DNA of 64,000 nt from assembly GCF_020736365.1 (NCBI RefSeq), contig NZ_CP085988.1, positions 1,060,001-1,124,000 on the forward strand, given 5' to 3'. The position numbers and the translations under genes were made by a program. This DNA comes from Clostridium sp. M62/1 (lineage in GTDB: Bacteria > Bacillota > Clostridia > Lachnospirales > Lachnospiraceae). The notes beneath the pieces are model-generated. The model saw only the letters and a list, made by a program, of their open reading frames with translations, was not told the DNA's origin and did no database searches. Every line of letters starts with the position of its first letter. Within the stretch, counting starts at the first letter, position 1. Shown piece after piece: positions 24,158-34,909 of this stretch.

Positions 24158-25585
24158 ATGCCATATTATGTCTTGATGATGTTTACGATTTCGATAGCGG
24201 GAACGGGAATTTTTTTGCTGGTATTCTGGATGGAGAAGCGGTTTAAATCTTATAGTATGGACTTCTTGCTGCGGCTGATGGAAGTGGTATTTATATTTTT
24301 CCTGATTCCTGCCATGGCATTAACCGCATGTCTTTTTCAGAATGGGATAGGAGGCATAGAAGTTCTGGAAATGGAGAGCGAAGATTTTCAGTATATGTAC
24401 AGCTTCCAGCTCGGGTGGAGGAGCCTGTTTTTCAGATGGCCGGATAGCTGGATTGTGAGATTCATTGAGGCAGCGGGGATCTTATGGCTGGTGGGCATAC
24501 TGGCAGGCGTTTTCCGGGGCGCCTTTGTAAATTACAGGATTGGCAGGGAGATTAAAAGAAATGAGGAGCATTTTTCAGAGCAGGCAAGGAGGAACATACA
24601 GGAGCAGGCTAAAGAAGTCAGAGGGATTCTAAAAATAAGAAAAATGCCGCCTGTGAAGCTGTGCAGAGGGTTAGATACCCCCATCCTGTACGGCGGCGCG
24701 CGGCCGGTCATTATGGTAAACAGCGAGGACTGCACGCCGGAAGAAATAAAGCTGATCCTCCTGCACGAGGGAATCCATTATAAAAGAGGGGATCTCCTCT
24801 TTAAAAATATGGCCGGTTTGATCAGTATCGTTTACTGGTTTAACCCGGTAATCAAGATTCTGGTAAAAGAGTTCTACGATATATGCGAGCTGTCCTGCGA
24901 TGAGAGGGTAATCAGCCTGATAGAGGGGCATGAAAAGAAAAGATACGCAAAGCTGATAGGGGAAACTTCCACATCCTTTCTGGCAGGATGTTCGGCGTCG
25001 GCCCTGAAGGCTTCTAAAAAAAATATTATTATCAGGAGGTTGGAAAATACGTTAAATCAAAGAAAGAAAAGCGCGGCCTGCATGGCTGCAATAGCCTGTA
25101 TTTTAGCTATCGCTAGCCCGGCGGCGGTGCTGGCGTCGAACGCCGCAGTGATACAGACCGGAAAGATACTGGAAGAGAGGGAAGATAAGAAACGCACGGT
25201 ATTTGAAACAGTTTCTGAGGTGAGAAATGTCTTTTCAAAAATAGTAGAAGAGGAGGGAAACGATACGATCACACAGAGCATAGAAATTGCCCCCAGGGGA
25301 ACTTCCAGCTTTTCTGTGGATCTAATTGGAAAAAAAGGAGCAGAACTCTCAGAGCTTTCTCTGGAATTGGGAGATACCATTAGCATCAGTGCATATGGAG
25401 AAAATGAAACCGATCAATTTAAGATAAGTATTTCTGATTCATCAGGAAAACAAAAAAGCCTTTATTCATTGAATGGTCAGATAGTATATAACTTTAAAGT
25501 AGAAAAAAAAGGAAAATATAAAATAACGATTGTGGGGACTACAGATTCAACAGTACATGTAGGTGGAACTATTTCTGTTAGATAA
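24158..25585 (+). CDS. BlaR1/MecR1-like membrane sensor peptidase (M56)
   Basis: This 475-residue protein has membrane helices at ~1-24, 36-56, 105-125 and ~310-330. The gluzincin site HEGIH is in LILLHEGIHYKRGDL (~residue 203), with a distal Glu in SCDERV, as in M56 peptidases that cleave BlaI-type repressors. Its extracellular C-terminus (~residues 335-475) is not the penicillin-binding sensor of true BlaR1 but a short beta-rich domain (TSSFSVDLIGKKGAELSELS, KGKYKITIVGTTDSTV). The signal sensed is therefore probably not a beta-lactam. It is translationally coupled to the repressor. Confidence 0.9.
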   Translation: MPYYVLMMFTISIAGTGIFLLVFWMEKRFKSYSMDFLLRLMEVVFIFFLIPAMALTACLFQNGIGGIEVLEMESEDFQYMYSFQLGWRSLFFRWPDSWIVRFIEAAGILWLVGILAGVFRGAFVNYRIGREIKRNEEHFSEQARRNIQEQAKEVRGILKIRKMPPVKLCRGLDTPILYGGARPVIMVNSEDCTPEEIKLILLHEGIHYKRGDLLFKNMAGLISIVYWFNPVIKILVKEFYDICELSCDERVISLIEGHEKKRYAKLIGETSTSFLAGCSASALKASKKNIIIRRLENTLNQRKKSAACMAAIACILAIASPAAVLASNAAVIQTGKILEEREDKKRTVFETVSEVRNVFSKIVEEEGNDTITQSIEIAPRGTSSFSVDLIGKKGAELSELSLELGDTISISAYGENETDQFKISISDSSGKQKSLYSLNGQIVYNFKVEKKGKYKITIVGTTDSTVHVGGTISVR

Positions 25586-25643
25586 GATATATAGACAATT
25601 TGTACAAAAACATAAATAAAAACTATGCAAAATCAATATTGAT

Positions 25644-25676
25644 ATACTTAAAATTAAAGTATAAAATATAAGTATA
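25644..25676 (+). promoter_or_regulatory. Putative BlaI-type operators upstream of the secreted-protein gene
   Basis: ATACTTAAAATTAAAGTAT (25644-25662) is a near-perfect inverted repeat and is followed by TAAGTATA (25669-25676). The half-sites match those before the BlaI-like gene (23639-23669). Confidence 0.45.
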
Positions 25677-25780
25677 AATTCAATAGAAAGAAGATGATAA
25701 AAATGGATACTGAAGATTTGTAAATGTAAGATTGATAAAAGTAAACAGAAGGTAAAAATTTAAGATGGGGAGGTATGACA

Positions 25781-26344
25781 ATGAAAAAATATAAAAGAAT
25801 GTGTTCACTTATTTCTGCATTATTAGTTCTGTGCCTGGCAATGAACTCTGTAGCATATGCATCTTATAATGCTAACAGTGTAGGGATTGAGATATCTTTT
25901 AATGATTCAACTATTCAGAAAAATTATGAAGATGCCATGCGGAAATTTTCGGGATTAACAGATGAAGAGATCTGCAAGTTGTTGGTTCATGAGTATGGAT
26001 TTTCAGAAGAAGAGGTTAAGCTACTTTATTCTGCATACAATACCAACAATAATATTTCAACATACAGTTTTCCATCGAATCCGACAATAGGACAGACATA
26101 TGGATGGAAAGTAGGGCCGATTACACTGCCTTCCGATCAGGATAAGGCTAAAATTGCAATCATTAATGCCATAGCCGCTGCGGCTGTACCTTCCTTTGCT
26201 GCGGTAGCCGCTATAGTTACAGCGATGGTTGGTTCGTTGCCAGCAGGAAAAACGGTAACAGTTATCATTAATTACACCTATGGCTACAACAATGACGGCG
26301 TTTTAGGATGGACTCCAGGATACATTGATATTCAGGTTCAGTAG
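25781..26344 (+). CDS. Small secreted protein of unknown function, BlaI-linked
   Basis: This ~187-residue protein starts MKKYKRMCSLISALLVLCLA with cleavage after AYA (~residue 28), a clear Sec signal peptide. ATG 25781 or 25775 follows GGGGAGG. The mature part has a helical segment (LTDEEICKLLVHEYGFSEEE), a low-complexity YNTNNNIS turn, then an Ala-rich hydrophobic helix (AIINAIAAAAVPSFAAVAAI) and a C-terminal aromatic/beta stretch (INYTYGYNNDGVLGWTPGY). The DNA is much more AT-rich than its neighbours. The hydrophobic Ala-rich helix in a small secreted protein next to a sensor-repressor pair could fit a bacteriocin-like or envelope-stress effector; this is speculation and I do not recognise the family. 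Confidence 0.7.
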   Translation: MKKYKRMCSLISALLVLCLAMNSVAYASYNANSVGIEISFNDSTIQKNYEDAMRKFSGLTDEEICKLLVHEYGFSEEEVKLLYSAYNTNNNISTYSFPSNPTIGQTYGWKVGPITLPSDQDKAKIAIINAIAAAAVPSFAAVAAIVTAMVGSLPAGKTVTVIINYTYGYNNDGVLGWTPGYIDIQVQ

Positions 26345-26354
26345 GGGGCAGGAT

Positions 26355-26609
26355 ATGGAGGATAGGAAGAACAAAGAAGCATACATTCGGATTACAGCGG
26401 GCATTCTTTTTCTGCTTATGGTATGCTGCTGGGTTTTTAAAGCAGAAGCTTATTTCGCAGTAATCGCCGGTTTGACCGTCGTGTGCAATATAGGGGTGAT
26501 TTGTTTACAGATAAAGGGAGGCAGGGAGAAGACAAACTATACGCTTATTGAGAGGATCCCGTATATTCTGTCCGCCATACTGCTGATCGTATATGTAACT
26601 GCCCTATGA
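26355..26609 (+). CDS. Small three-helix membrane protein
   Basis: This ~84-residue protein starts at ATG 26355 (GGGGGCAGGAT upstream), 10 bp after the secreted-protein gene. It has hydrophobic helices at ~12-28 (AGILFLLMVCCWVF), 31-50 (AYFAVIAGLTVVCNIGVICL) and 66-84 (PYILSAILLIVYVTAL). Its position immediately behind a gene for a secreted, possibly membrane-active protein would suit a self-protection or export-partner role, but only position supports that. Confidence 0.65.
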   Translation: MEDRKNKEAYIRITAGILFLLMVCCWVFKAEAYFAVIAGLTVVCNIGVICLQIKGGREKTNYTLIERIPYILSAILLIVYVTAL

Positions 26610-26646
26610 AAATTCTAAAAGGGTAAAAATCAATATAATAATAACA

Positions 26647-26695
26647 GAATACGCCGCAATGCCTGTGCAGGCATTGCGGCGTATTCTATATATAT
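26647..26695. terminator. Perfect 19-bp hairpin after the BlaI/BlaR1-linked genes
   Basis: GAATACGCCGCAATGCCTG (26647-26665) pairs exactly with 26668-26686 around a 2-base loop. A weak T-rich stretch follows. It is probably a terminator; the perfect match also suggests a recently mobile palindrome. Confidence 0.6.
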
Positions 26696-26895
26696 TGTGC
26701 CATTTTCTGCAATATTCGTCTGTTTTTCTGCCCTCTGTACGCAGAAGCCAATTCCCGCCTGTCCCCCGCCATCCCGAAATCTTCACCTTCCCTATCCCTC
26801 TGCTTTTTTCCCTCTTCAGAAAAATTTTGCCGCTCTCTTCCCTTCTCCAGACCAGGAACCTCCCCAGAACCAGAAAAAATTCCGTACCCGTCCCA

Positions 26896-26951
26896 GGAAC
26901 AGGAGAGGGATATTTGTGACTTCGCTGGAATAAATATCCCTCTCCTGTTCC
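26896..26951. repeat. Perfect 20-bp inverted repeat upstream of the rpoB promoter
   Basis: GGAACAGGAGAGGGATATTT (26896-26915) pairs exactly with 26932-26951 across a 16-nt loop. It lies 30 bp before the rpoB -35 box. No gene is seen in 26610-27123 apart from this palindrome, the one at 26647 and the promoter. The flanks contain CAGAAAAATTTT twice (about 26817 and 26959). Confidence 0.7.
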
Positions 26952-26983
26952 CCGACCGCAGAAAAATTTTTCCATCCCCCCTC

Positions 26984-27012
26984 TTGACATCTTGACACAG
27001 CCATGATATTAT
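26984..27012 (+). promoter_or_regulatory. rpoB promoter
   Basis: TTGACA at 26984-26989 and TATTAT at 27007-27012 are 17 bp apart. A second TTGACA at 26992 is too close to serve this -10. The predicted leader is about 105 nt. Confidence 0.7.
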
Positions 27013-27123
27013 GAAAAATGCACTATTGTGGTGTCGTGCGCCTAAAGCTATACAGAGAACCGCATCGTGAAGCGCGCGAAACCCGCCATTAAACATAGAA
27101 AGAAAACAGGGGTGAAACGTCGA

Positions 27124-30100
27124 ATGGAGAAAAGCAGAATGCGTCCGGCCAAAGCCGGTAAAGGTATCAGAATGAGCTTCTCTAGGCAGAAGGAAGTTCT
27201 GGAAATGCCAAACTTAATTGAAATTCAGAAAAACTCTTACCAGTGGTTCCTTGACGAGGGCTTACGGGAAGTGTTTGATGATATTTCCCCGATCGCTGAC
27301 TTTGCGGGCCATTTAAGTCTGGAATTTGTAGATTTTACGCTTTGTAAAGATGATATTAAATATACAATCGAAGAATGCAAGGAACGCGACGCGACTTACG
27401 CAGCGCCTTTAAAGGTGAAGGTAAGGCTTTGCAACAAGGACAAGGACGAGATTAACGAACATGAGATTTTCATGGGTGATCTGCCGCTTATGACGGATAC
27501 CGGCTCCTTCGTGATCAACGGAGCAGAGCGTGTTATCGTCAGCCAGTTAGTACGTTCCCCTGGTATTTATTATGGCATTGGACATGACAAGATCGGAACC
27601 GAGTTATACAGCTGCACGGTTATCCCGAACCGCGGTGCATGGCTTGAGTACGAGACTGACTCTAATGACATTTTCTATGTTCGTGTGGACAGGACAAGAA
27701 AGGTTCCTGTAACAGTCCTGATCCGTGCGTTAGGCTACGGAACGAATGCGGAGATCATCGACCTGTTCGGTGATGAGTTAAAGCTGGAGAAGAGCTTTGA
27801 GAAGGATACCTCCGACAACTATCAGGACGGCCTTCTCGAATTATACAAGAAAATCCGTCCCGGCGAGCCGCTCTCTGTGGACAGCGCCGAGAGCTTATTA
27901 AACAGCATGTTCTTCGACCCGAGAAGATATGACCTGGCAAAGGTGGGACGTTATAAATTTAATAAGAAGCTCCATTTCAAGAACCGTATCGCCGGACACA
28001 CACTGGCTGAGGATGTGGTCGACATGTCCACAGGCGAGATTCTGGCAGAGAAGGGAACGGTTGTAGACAAGGAGCTGGCAACAAAGATCCAGAACGCGGC
28101 AGTGCCGTTTGTATGGATTGCCGGAGAGAAGAAGAATCACAAGGTTCTCTCCAACATGATGGTGGATCTGGCTGCCTATGTTTCCTTCGACCCTGCGGAG
28201 ATCGGTGTGACAGAGTTAGTATTCTACCCTGTACTCGAGAATATCCTGGCAGAAAATGACGGAAAGGGCGAGGATGAGTTAAAGGAAGCCATCAGAAAGA
28301 ATATCCACGAGCTGATTCCGAAGCATATCACAAAGGAAGACATCATCGCTTCCATCAACTACAATATGCACCTGGAAGGCGGAATCGGAACGCCGGACGA
28401 CATCGATCACCTGGGCAACAGACGTATCCGCGCTGTGGGAGAGCTTTTACAGAACCAGTACCGCATCGGTCTTTCCAGAATGGAGAGAGTAGTCCGCGAG
28501 AGGATGACGACACAGGATATGGAGAATATTTCTCCTCAGTCCTTAATCAATATCAAGCCTGTGACAGCGGCTGTGAAGGAGTTCTTCGGAAGCTCCCAGC
28601 TGTCCCAGTTCATGGATCAGAACAACCCGCTGTCCGAGCTTACACATAAGAGACGTCTTTCCGCCCTGGGACCTGGCGGTCTTTCCAGAGACCGTGCCGG
28701 ATTCGAGGTGCGAGACGTTCACTATACACACTATGGACGTATGTGCCCTATCGAGACACCTGAGGGACCGAACATCGGTCTTATCAACTCTCTGGCTACC
28801 TATGCGAGAGTAAACCAGTACGGTTTCGTGGAGGCGCCTTACCGCGTGGTAGACAAGACAGATCCGTCTAACCCGGTGGTAACAGACGAGGTAGTTTACC
28901 TGACAGCTGACGAGGAGGATAACTTCGTGGTTGCTCAGGCGAACGAGCCGTTGGACGAGGAAGGACACTTCGTTCACAACAACGTATCAGGACGTTTCCG
29001 CGAGGAGACTTCCGAGTTCCAGAAGAGAAGAATCGACCTGATGGACGTTTCTCCGAAGATGGTATTCTCCGTGGCGACCTCCATGATTCCGTTCCTTCAG
29101 AACGACGACGCAAACCGCGCCCTGATGGGTTCCAACATGCAGCGTCAGGCCGTTCCGCTTCTGACCACAGAGGCTCCGGCTGTAGGTACAGGTATCGAGG
29201 GCAAGGCTGCCGTTGACTCCGGTGTCTGCGTGCTGGCAAAGAATGCAGGTGTGGTAGAGCGCTCCGCTTCCAATGAGATCATCGTAAAGCGCGACTCTGA
29301 CGGACAGAAGGACGTATACCGCCTGACGAAATTTACACGAAGCAACCAGTCCAACTGCTACAACCAGAAGCCTATCGTCTACAAGGGAGACCATGTGGAG
29401 GCCGGCGAGGTTATCGCAGACGGCGCTTCCACCTGCAACGGAGAGATTGCCCTCGGAAAGAACCCGCTTATCGGCTTCATGACCTGGGAGGGCTACAACT
29501 ACGAGGACGCCGTTCTCCTGAGCGAGCGTCTTGTTCAGGAGGATGTATATACCTCCGTTCACATTGAGGAGTACGAGGCAGAGGCCCGCGACACGAAATT
29601 AGGGCCGGAGGAGATCACAAGGGATGTGCCGGGTGTCGGCGAGGATGCCCTGAAGGATCTGGATGAGAGAGGAATCATCCGCATCGGAGCCGAGGTTCGT
29701 GCCGGAGACATTCTGGTAGGAAAGGTTACTCCGAAGGGAGAGACTGAGCTGACTGCTGAGGAGAGGCTTCTGCGCGCCATCTTCGGTGAGAAGGCAAGAG
29801 AGGTCCGCGACACCTCCCTCAAGGTTCCTCACGGAGCCTACGGAATTATTGTGGACGCCAAGGTGTTCACAAGGGAGAACGGCGACGAGTTAAGCCCGGG
29901 TGTAAACGAGACCGTCCGCATTTACATTGCCCAGAAGAGAAAAATTTCTGTGGGCGACAAGATGGCCGGACGTCACGGAAACAAGGGTGTGGTTTCCCGC
30001 GTGCTTCCTGTTGAGGATATGCCGTTCCTGCCGAACGGACGTCCGCTGGATATCGTGCTGAACCCGCTGGGCGTGCCGTCACGTATGAATATCGGACAGG

Positions 30101-30993
30101 TTCTTGAGATTCACTTAAGCCTTGCAGCCAAGGCTCTGGGCTTCAATGTATCCACACCGATCTTCGACGGTGCAAACGAGAACGATATTGCAGACACCCT
30201 GGAGATGGCAAACGATTATGTAAACACCTCCTGGGAAGAGTTTGAGGCAAAATATAAAGACAAGGTGGATGAAGGGGTAATGGAATACCTGGGAAGTCAC
30301 CTGGAGCACAGAAAGCTCTGGAAGGGTGTTCCCATCAGCCGCGACGGAAAAGTGCGCCTGAGAGACGGACGTACCGGCGAGTTCTTCGACAGCCCGGTTA
30401 CCATCGGACACATGCATTACCTGAAGCTCCACCACCTGGTAGACGATAAGATCCATGCCCGTTCCACCGGACCATACTCCCTGGTTACACAGCAGCCTCT
30501 GGGAGGAAAGGCACAGTTCGGCGGACAGCGTTTCGGAGAGATGGAGGTTTGGGCTCTGGAGGCCTACGGTGCATCCTACACCTTACAGGAGATCCTTACC
30601 GTTAAGTCCGATGATGTGGTAGGACGTGTGAAGACCTACGAGGCCATCATCAAGGGTGAAAACATCCCTGAGCCGGGCGTACCGGAGTCCTTCAAGGTAC
30701 TCTTAAAGGAGCTTCAGTCCTTAGGTCTGGACGTGAGGGTACTGCGGGAGGACGGCTCCGAGGTAGAGCTGAGCGAGAATATTGACTACGGCGACACCGA
30801 CATCCGCTCGATTCTGGAAGGCGACAGCAAGAGCTACTCACAGAACGAATCCTTCGAGAGCATGGGCTTTCAGCGTCAGGAATTCAAGGAGGACGGAGAG
30901 CTGGCCTCTGTAGAATCTGACAGTTATACAGACGACTACACGGATGACTATGTGAACGATCAGGATGATTCATATTCTGACGATGAAGAATAA
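27124..30993 (+). CDS. rpoB: DNA-directed RNA polymerase subunit beta
   Basis: This is the core catalytic beta subunit, ~1289 residues. The start is ATG 27124 ([20 protein letters not shown]), with AGGGGTGA upstream; an in-frame GTG at 27067 would add 19 basic residues not expected in the family. Landmarks are [20 protein letters not shown], the rifampicin region [20 protein letters not shown] then [39 protein letters not shown], and the C-terminal [20 protein letters not shown]. It ends with an acidic Asp/Tyr-rich tail ([20 protein letters not shown]). The rifampicin region shows no obvious resistance substitution. rpoC follows 19 bp later. Confidence 0.98.
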   Translation: MEKSRMRPAKAGKGIRMSFSRQKEVLEMPNLIEIQKNSYQWFLDEGLREVFDDISPIADFAGHLSLEFVDFTLCKDDIKYTIEECKERDATYAAPLKVKVRLCNKDKDEINEHEIFMGDLPLMTDTGSFVINGAERVIVSQLVRSPGIYYGIGHDKIGTELYSCTVIPNRGAWLEYETDSNDIFYVRVDRTRKVPVTVLIRALGYGTNAEIIDLFGDELKLEKSFEKDTSDNYQDGLLELYKKIRPGEPLSVDSAESLLNSMFFDPRRYDLAKVGRYKFNKKLHFKNRIAGHTLAEDVVDMSTGEILAEKGTVVDKELATKIQNAAVPFVWIAGEKKNHKVLSNMMVDLAAYVSFDPAEIGVTELVFYPVLENILAENDGKGEDELKEAIRKNIHELIPKHITKEDIIASINYNMHLEGGIGTPDDIDHLGNRRIRAVGELLQNQYRIGLSRMERVVRERMTTQDMENISPQSLINIKPVTAAVKEFFGSSQLSQFMDQNNPLSELTHKRRLSALGPGGLSRDRAGFEVRDVHYTHYGRMCPIETPEGPNIGLINSLATYARVNQYGFVEAPYRVVDKTDPSNPVVTDEVVYLTADEEDNFVVAQANEPLDEEGHFVHNNVSGRFREETSEFQKRRIDLMDVSPKMVFSVATSMIPFLQNDDANRALMGSNMQRQAVPLLTTEAPAVGTGIEGKAAVDSGVCVLAKNAGVVERSASNEIIVKRDSDGQKDVYRLTKFTRSNQSNCYNQKPIVYKGDHVEAGEVIADGASTCNGEIALGKNPLIGFMTWEGYNYEDAVLLSERLVQEDVYTSVHIEEYEAEARDTKLGPEEITRDVPGVGEDALKDLDERGIIRIGAEVRAGDILVGKVTPKGETELTAEERLLRAIFGEKAREVRDTSLKVPHGAYGIIVDAKVFTRENGDELSPGVNETVRIYIAQKRKISVGDKMAGRHGNKGVVSRVLPVEDMPFLPNGRPLDIVLNPLGVPSRMNIGQVLEIHLSLAAKALGFNVSTPIFDGANENDIADTLEMANDYVNTSWEEFEAKYKDKVDEGVMEYLGSHLEHRKLWKGVPISRDGKVRLRDGRTGEFFDSPVTIGHMHYLKLHHLVDDKIHARSTGPYSLVTQQPLGGKAQFGGQRFGEMEVWALEAYGASYTLQEILTVKSDDVVGRVKTYEAIIKGENIPEPGVPESFKVLLKELQSLGLDVRVLREDGSEVELSENIDYGDTDIRSILEGDSKSYSQNESFESMGFQRQEFKEDGELASVESDSYTDDYTDDYVNDQDDSYSDDEE

Positions 30994-31012
30994 ATAGAAG
31001 GGAGTACCGCTC

Positions 31013-34000
31013 ATGCCAGAGACAAATGAAACTTATGAGCCATTGACGTTTGATGCAATCAAAATCGGTTTGGCTTCCCCTGAGAAGATCCTGGAGTGGT
31101 CCCACGGCGAGGTAAAGAAGCCGGAGACAATCAACTACAGAACCTTAAAGCCTGAGAAGGACGGACTGTTCTGTGAGAGAATCTTCGGACCGAGCAAGGA
31201 CTGGGAGTGCCACTGCGGCAAATATAAGAAGATCAGATACAAGGGCGTTATCTGTGACAGGTGCGGCGTTGAGGTCACAAAGGCCAGCGTCCGCAGGGAG
31301 CGTGTGGGCCATATTGCGCTCGCCGCCCCGGTCTCCCATATCTGGTACTTTAAGGGAATCCCGAGCCGTATGGGACTGATCCTGGACATTTCTCCTAGAA
31401 CCCTGGAGAAGGTGCTCTACTTCGCATCCTACATCGTACTGGATCCGGGAAAAACCAGCCTGCAGTTCAAGCAGGTTCTCTCCGAGAAGGAGTACCGCGA
31501 TGCGGTGGAGAACTTCGGCTACGGCAGCTTCCGCGTGGGAATGGGAGCCGAGGCGATCCAGGAGCTGTTAAAGGGCATTGACCTTGAGAAGGATTCCGAG
31601 GATCTGAGAAAACAGCTTAAGGATGCCACCGGCCAGAAGAGAGCCAGAATCATCAAGAGGCTTGAGGTAGTGGAGGCCTTCAGAAACTCCGGAAACAAGC
31701 CGGAGTGGATGATTATGACCGTTATTCCGGTTATTCCGCCGGATATCCGTCCTATGGTACAGCTGGACGGAGGCCGTTTCGCCACATCCGACTTAAATGA
31801 TTTATACAGAAGAATTATCAACAGAAACAACCGTCTTGCAAGACTTCTGGAGCTTGGAGCCCCGGACATTATCGTGAGAAACGAGAAGAGGATGCTGCAG
31901 GAGGCCGTGGATGCCCTTATCGACAACGGACGCCGCGGACGCCCTGTAACCGGTCCTGGAAACAGAGCCTTAAAGTCCCTCTCCGATATGTTAAAGGGTA
32001 AGCAGGGACGTTTCCGCCAGAACCTGCTCGGAAAGCGAGTTGACTACTCCGGACGTTCCGTTATCGTCGTTGGACCGGAGCTGAAGATCTACCAGTGCGG
32101 TCTTCCGAAGGAGATGGCCATTGAGCTCTTTAAGCCGTTCGTTATGAAGGAGCTGGTTGCAAAGCAGTACGCTCCGAACATCAAGAACGCCAAAAAGATG
32201 GTAGAGCGCCTTCAGCCGGCAGTGTGGGATGTGCTGGAGGACGTAATTAAAGAGCATCCGGTTATGTTAAACCGTGCTCCTACACTGCACAGACTGGGAA
32301 TCCAGGCATTCGAGCCGATTCTGGTAGAGGGCAAGGCTATTAAGCTGCACCCGCTGGTATGTACCGCCTTCAACGCGGACTTCGACGGCGACCAGATGGC
32401 TGTTCACCTTCCTCTGTCCGTAGAGGCGCAGGCAGAGTGCCGTTTCCTCCTTCTGTCCCCGAACAACCTGTTAAAGCCTTCCGACGGAGGCCCTGTGGCC
32501 GTTCCTTCCCAGGATATGGTTCTCGGTATCTACTACCTGACACAGGAAAGACCGGGCGTAAAGGGAGAGGGCATGGCCTTCAAGAACGTGAACGAGGCCA
32601 TTCTTGCCTATGAGAACAAGGAAGTAACGCTGCACTCCAAGGTAAAAGTAAGAATGCAGAAGGAGATGCCGGACGGAACCGTTAAGACTGGAATGGTAGA
32701 GTCCACGGTGGGACGCTTTATCTTTAACGAGATCATCCCTCAGGATCTGGGCTTTGTGGACAGAAGCATCGAGGGCAATGAGCTGAAGCTGGAGGTTGAC
32801 TTCCACGTAGGAAAGAAACAGCTGAAGCAGATCCTGGAGAAGGTTATCAATACCCACGGAGCTACCCAGACAGCTATCACTCTGGACGACATCAAGGCCA
32901 TCGGCTACAAGTACTCCACAAAGGCCGCCATGACCGTATCCGTATCCGATATGACTGTGCCGGCAAGCAAGCCGAAGCTCATCGCCGATGCCCAGGCAAC
33001 GGTTGACAGAATTGCAAAGAACTTCCGCCGCGGTCTTATCACCGAGGAGGAGAGATATAAAGAGGTTATCGAGACCTGGAAGGCGACAGACGACCAGCTT
33101 ACTCATGACCTGCTGACAGGACTGGACGCATACAACAACATCTTCATGATGGCTGACTCCGGTGCCCGTGGTTCCGATAAGCAGATTAAGCAGCTGGCCG
33201 GTATGCGAGGCCTGATGGCAGATACGACGGGACACACCATCGAGCTTCCTATCAAGTCCAACTTCCGTGAAGGTCTTGACGTACTGGAGTACTTCATCTC
33301 CGCCCACGGAGCCCGTAAGGGACTTTCCGATACGGCTCTTCGTACAGCCGACTCCGGTTACCTGACCAGACGTCTTGTAGACGTTTCCCAGGATCTGATT
33401 GTCCGCGAGGACGACTGCTGCGCCGGAAAAGGCGAGATCCCTTATATGGAGATCAAGGGCTTTACAGACGGACAGGAGACCATCGAGAGCCTCCAGGAGC
33501 GTATCACAGGCCGTTTCATCGCCGAGGATATCGTGGATCCGGATACAGGTGAGATCGTGATCAAGGCAAACCACATGTGTACGCCGAAGCGTGCAGCCGT
33601 TGTCATGAAGGCCCTTGAGAAGCAGGGCAGAAACTCTGTGAAGATCCGTACCGTGTTAACCTGTAAGTCCCACATCGGTGTCTGCGCTAAGTGCTACGGT
33701 GCCAACATGGCTACAGGACAGCCGGTGCAGGTAGGCGAGGCTGTCGGAATTATCGCTGCACAGTCCATCGGTGAGCCTGGTACACAGCTTACCATGCGTA
33801 CCTTCCATACAGGCGGCGTGGCCGGCGGCGATATCACACAGGGTCTTCCCCGTGTCGAGGAGCTTTTCGAGGCACGTAAGCCGAAGGGACTTGCGATTAT
33901 CGCTGAGTTCGGCGGCGTGGCTACTATCAAGGACACGAAGAAGAAGCGCGAGATCATTATCACAGACAACGAGACAGGAAACTCCAAGACTTACCTGATT

Positions 34001-34678
34001 CCTTACGGCTCCCGAATCAAGATTCAGGACGGCGCAGTGCTTGAGGCAGGCGACGAGCTGACAGAGGGTAGTGTAAATCCCCACGACATCTTAAAGATTA
34101 AGGGTGTGCGCGCCGTACAGGATTACATGATCCAGGAGGTACAGAGAGTTTACCGCTTACAGGGCGTGGAGATCAACGATAAGCATATCGAGATGATCGT
34201 GCGCCAGATGTTAAAGAAGATCAAGGTTGAGGAGAGCGGCGATTCCGACGTTCTTCCGGGAACCTCCATGAACATTCTAGAGTTCAACGATATGAACGAG
34301 GCCCTGATCGCAGAGGGCAAGGAGCCGGCAGTGGGCCGCCAGGTTATGCTGGGTATCACAAAGGCTTCCCTTGCAACAGATTCCTTCTTATCCGCAGCTT
34401 CCTTCCAGGAGACCACCAAGGTTCTGACAGAGGCAGCTATCAACGGCAAGGTGGATAACCTGATCGGTCTGAAGGAGAACGTTCTGATCGGTAAGCTGAT
34501 CCCGGCCGGAACAGGTATGAAGAGATACCGTTCCATCAAGCTGAGCACCGACGGCGAGGAGCTTGAGACGTCCATGGGCAGCGAGGAAGCCGTCCTGTCC
34601 CAGGAGTATCCTGAGAGCGGAGAGTTGGACGAGGCAGAGCAGATCGTATTAAATGAAGATGAACTGAGCGAGGAGTAA
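31013..34678 (+). CDS. rpoC: DNA-directed RNA polymerase subunit beta-prime
   Basis: This 1221-residue subunit starts at ATG 31013 after AAGGGAG. It shows the N-terminal zinc finger [20 protein letters not shown], the catalytic Mg-binding loop [14 protein letters not shown], the bridge/trigger region ([20 protein letters not shown]) and the second Zn site ([13 protein letters not shown]). The C-terminus is acidic. It is the last gene of the rpoBC transcript, ended by the terminator at 34738. Confidence 0.98.
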   Translation: MPETNETYEPLTFDAIKIGLASPEKILEWSHGEVKKPETINYRTLKPEKDGLFCERIFGPSKDWECHCGKYKKIRYKGVICDRCGVEVTKASVRRERVGHIALAAPVSHIWYFKGIPSRMGLILDISPRTLEKVLYFASYIVLDPGKTSLQFKQVLSEKEYRDAVENFGYGSFRVGMGAEAIQELLKGIDLEKDSEDLRKQLKDATGQKRARIIKRLEVVEAFRNSGNKPEWMIMTVIPVIPPDIRPMVQLDGGRFATSDLNDLYRRIINRNNRLARLLELGAPDIIVRNEKRMLQEAVDALIDNGRRGRPVTGPGNRALKSLSDMLKGKQGRFRQNLLGKRVDYSGRSVIVVGPELKIYQCGLPKEMAIELFKPFVMKELVAKQYAPNIKNAKKMVERLQPAVWDVLEDVIKEHPVMLNRAPTLHRLGIQAFEPILVEGKAIKLHPLVCTAFNADFDGDQMAVHLPLSVEAQAECRFLLLSPNNLLKPSDGGPVAVPSQDMVLGIYYLTQERPGVKGEGMAFKNVNEAILAYENKEVTLHSKVKVRMQKEMPDGTVKTGMVESTVGRFIFNEIIPQDLGFVDRSIEGNELKLEVDFHVGKKQLKQILEKVINTHGATQTAITLDDIKAIGYKYSTKAAMTVSVSDMTVPASKPKLIADAQATVDRIAKNFRRGLITEEERYKEVIETWKATDDQLTHDLLTGLDAYNNIFMMADSGARGSDKQIKQLAGMRGLMADTTGHTIELPIKSNFREGLDVLEYFISAHGARKGLSDTALRTADSGYLTRRLVDVSQDLIVREDDCCAGKGEIPYMEIKGFTDGQETIESLQERITGRFIAEDIVDPDTGEIVIKANHMCTPKRAAVVMKALEKQGRNSVKIRTVLTCKSHIGVCAKCYGANMATGQPVQVGEAVGIIAAQSIGEPGTQLTMRTFHTGGVAGGDITQGLPRVEELFEARKPKGLAIIAEFGGVATIKDTKKKREIIITDNETGNSKTYLIPYGSRIKIQDGAVLEAGDELTEGSVNPHDILKIKGVRAVQDYMIQEVQRVYRLQGVEINDKHIEMIVRQMLKKIKVEESGDSDVLPGTSMNILEFNDMNEALIAEGKEPAVGRQVMLGITKASLATDSFLSAASFQETTKVLTEAAINGKVDNLIGLKENVLIGKLIPAGTGMKRYRSIKLSTDGEELETSMGSEEAVLSQEYPESGELDEAEQIVLNEDELSEE

Positions 34679-34737
34679 AGGCAGAGGCGTCTGAAAGGAC
34701 GCCATAAAGCCTTGTGACGGCTCTAGGCTGGCAAGGA

Positions 34738-34775
34738 GGATGCCTGAAGATGGAAACAGCTTCAGGCATCCTTTT
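34738..34775 (+). terminator. rpoBC terminator
   Basis: GGATGCCTGAAG (34738-34749) pairs perfectly with CTTCAGGCATCC (34760-34771), followed by TTTTG. Confidence 0.88.
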
Positions 34776-34909
34776 GTAGTATAGGGAAGTCTCTCCGGAC
34801 TACCGGTTCTTGCCAATATCAGAATCAGAGCAGTATCAGAATCGGCAGCCAGACAGCGGTATCCGGACAGGGTATGTTAGGAGGAGGGCTGCGTCAGGGA
34901 GGATGGCAG

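Noticed and set aside
23752..25585. Beta-lactam resistance operon
   Set aside because: A BlaI/BlaR1-like pair is present, but no beta-lactamase or PBP2a gene follows and the sensor lacks a penicillin-binding domain.
32471..33574. 367-codon minus-strand frame inside rpoC
   Set aside because: It is an antisense shadow of a conserved gene; no start site and the composition is that of reversed coding sequence.
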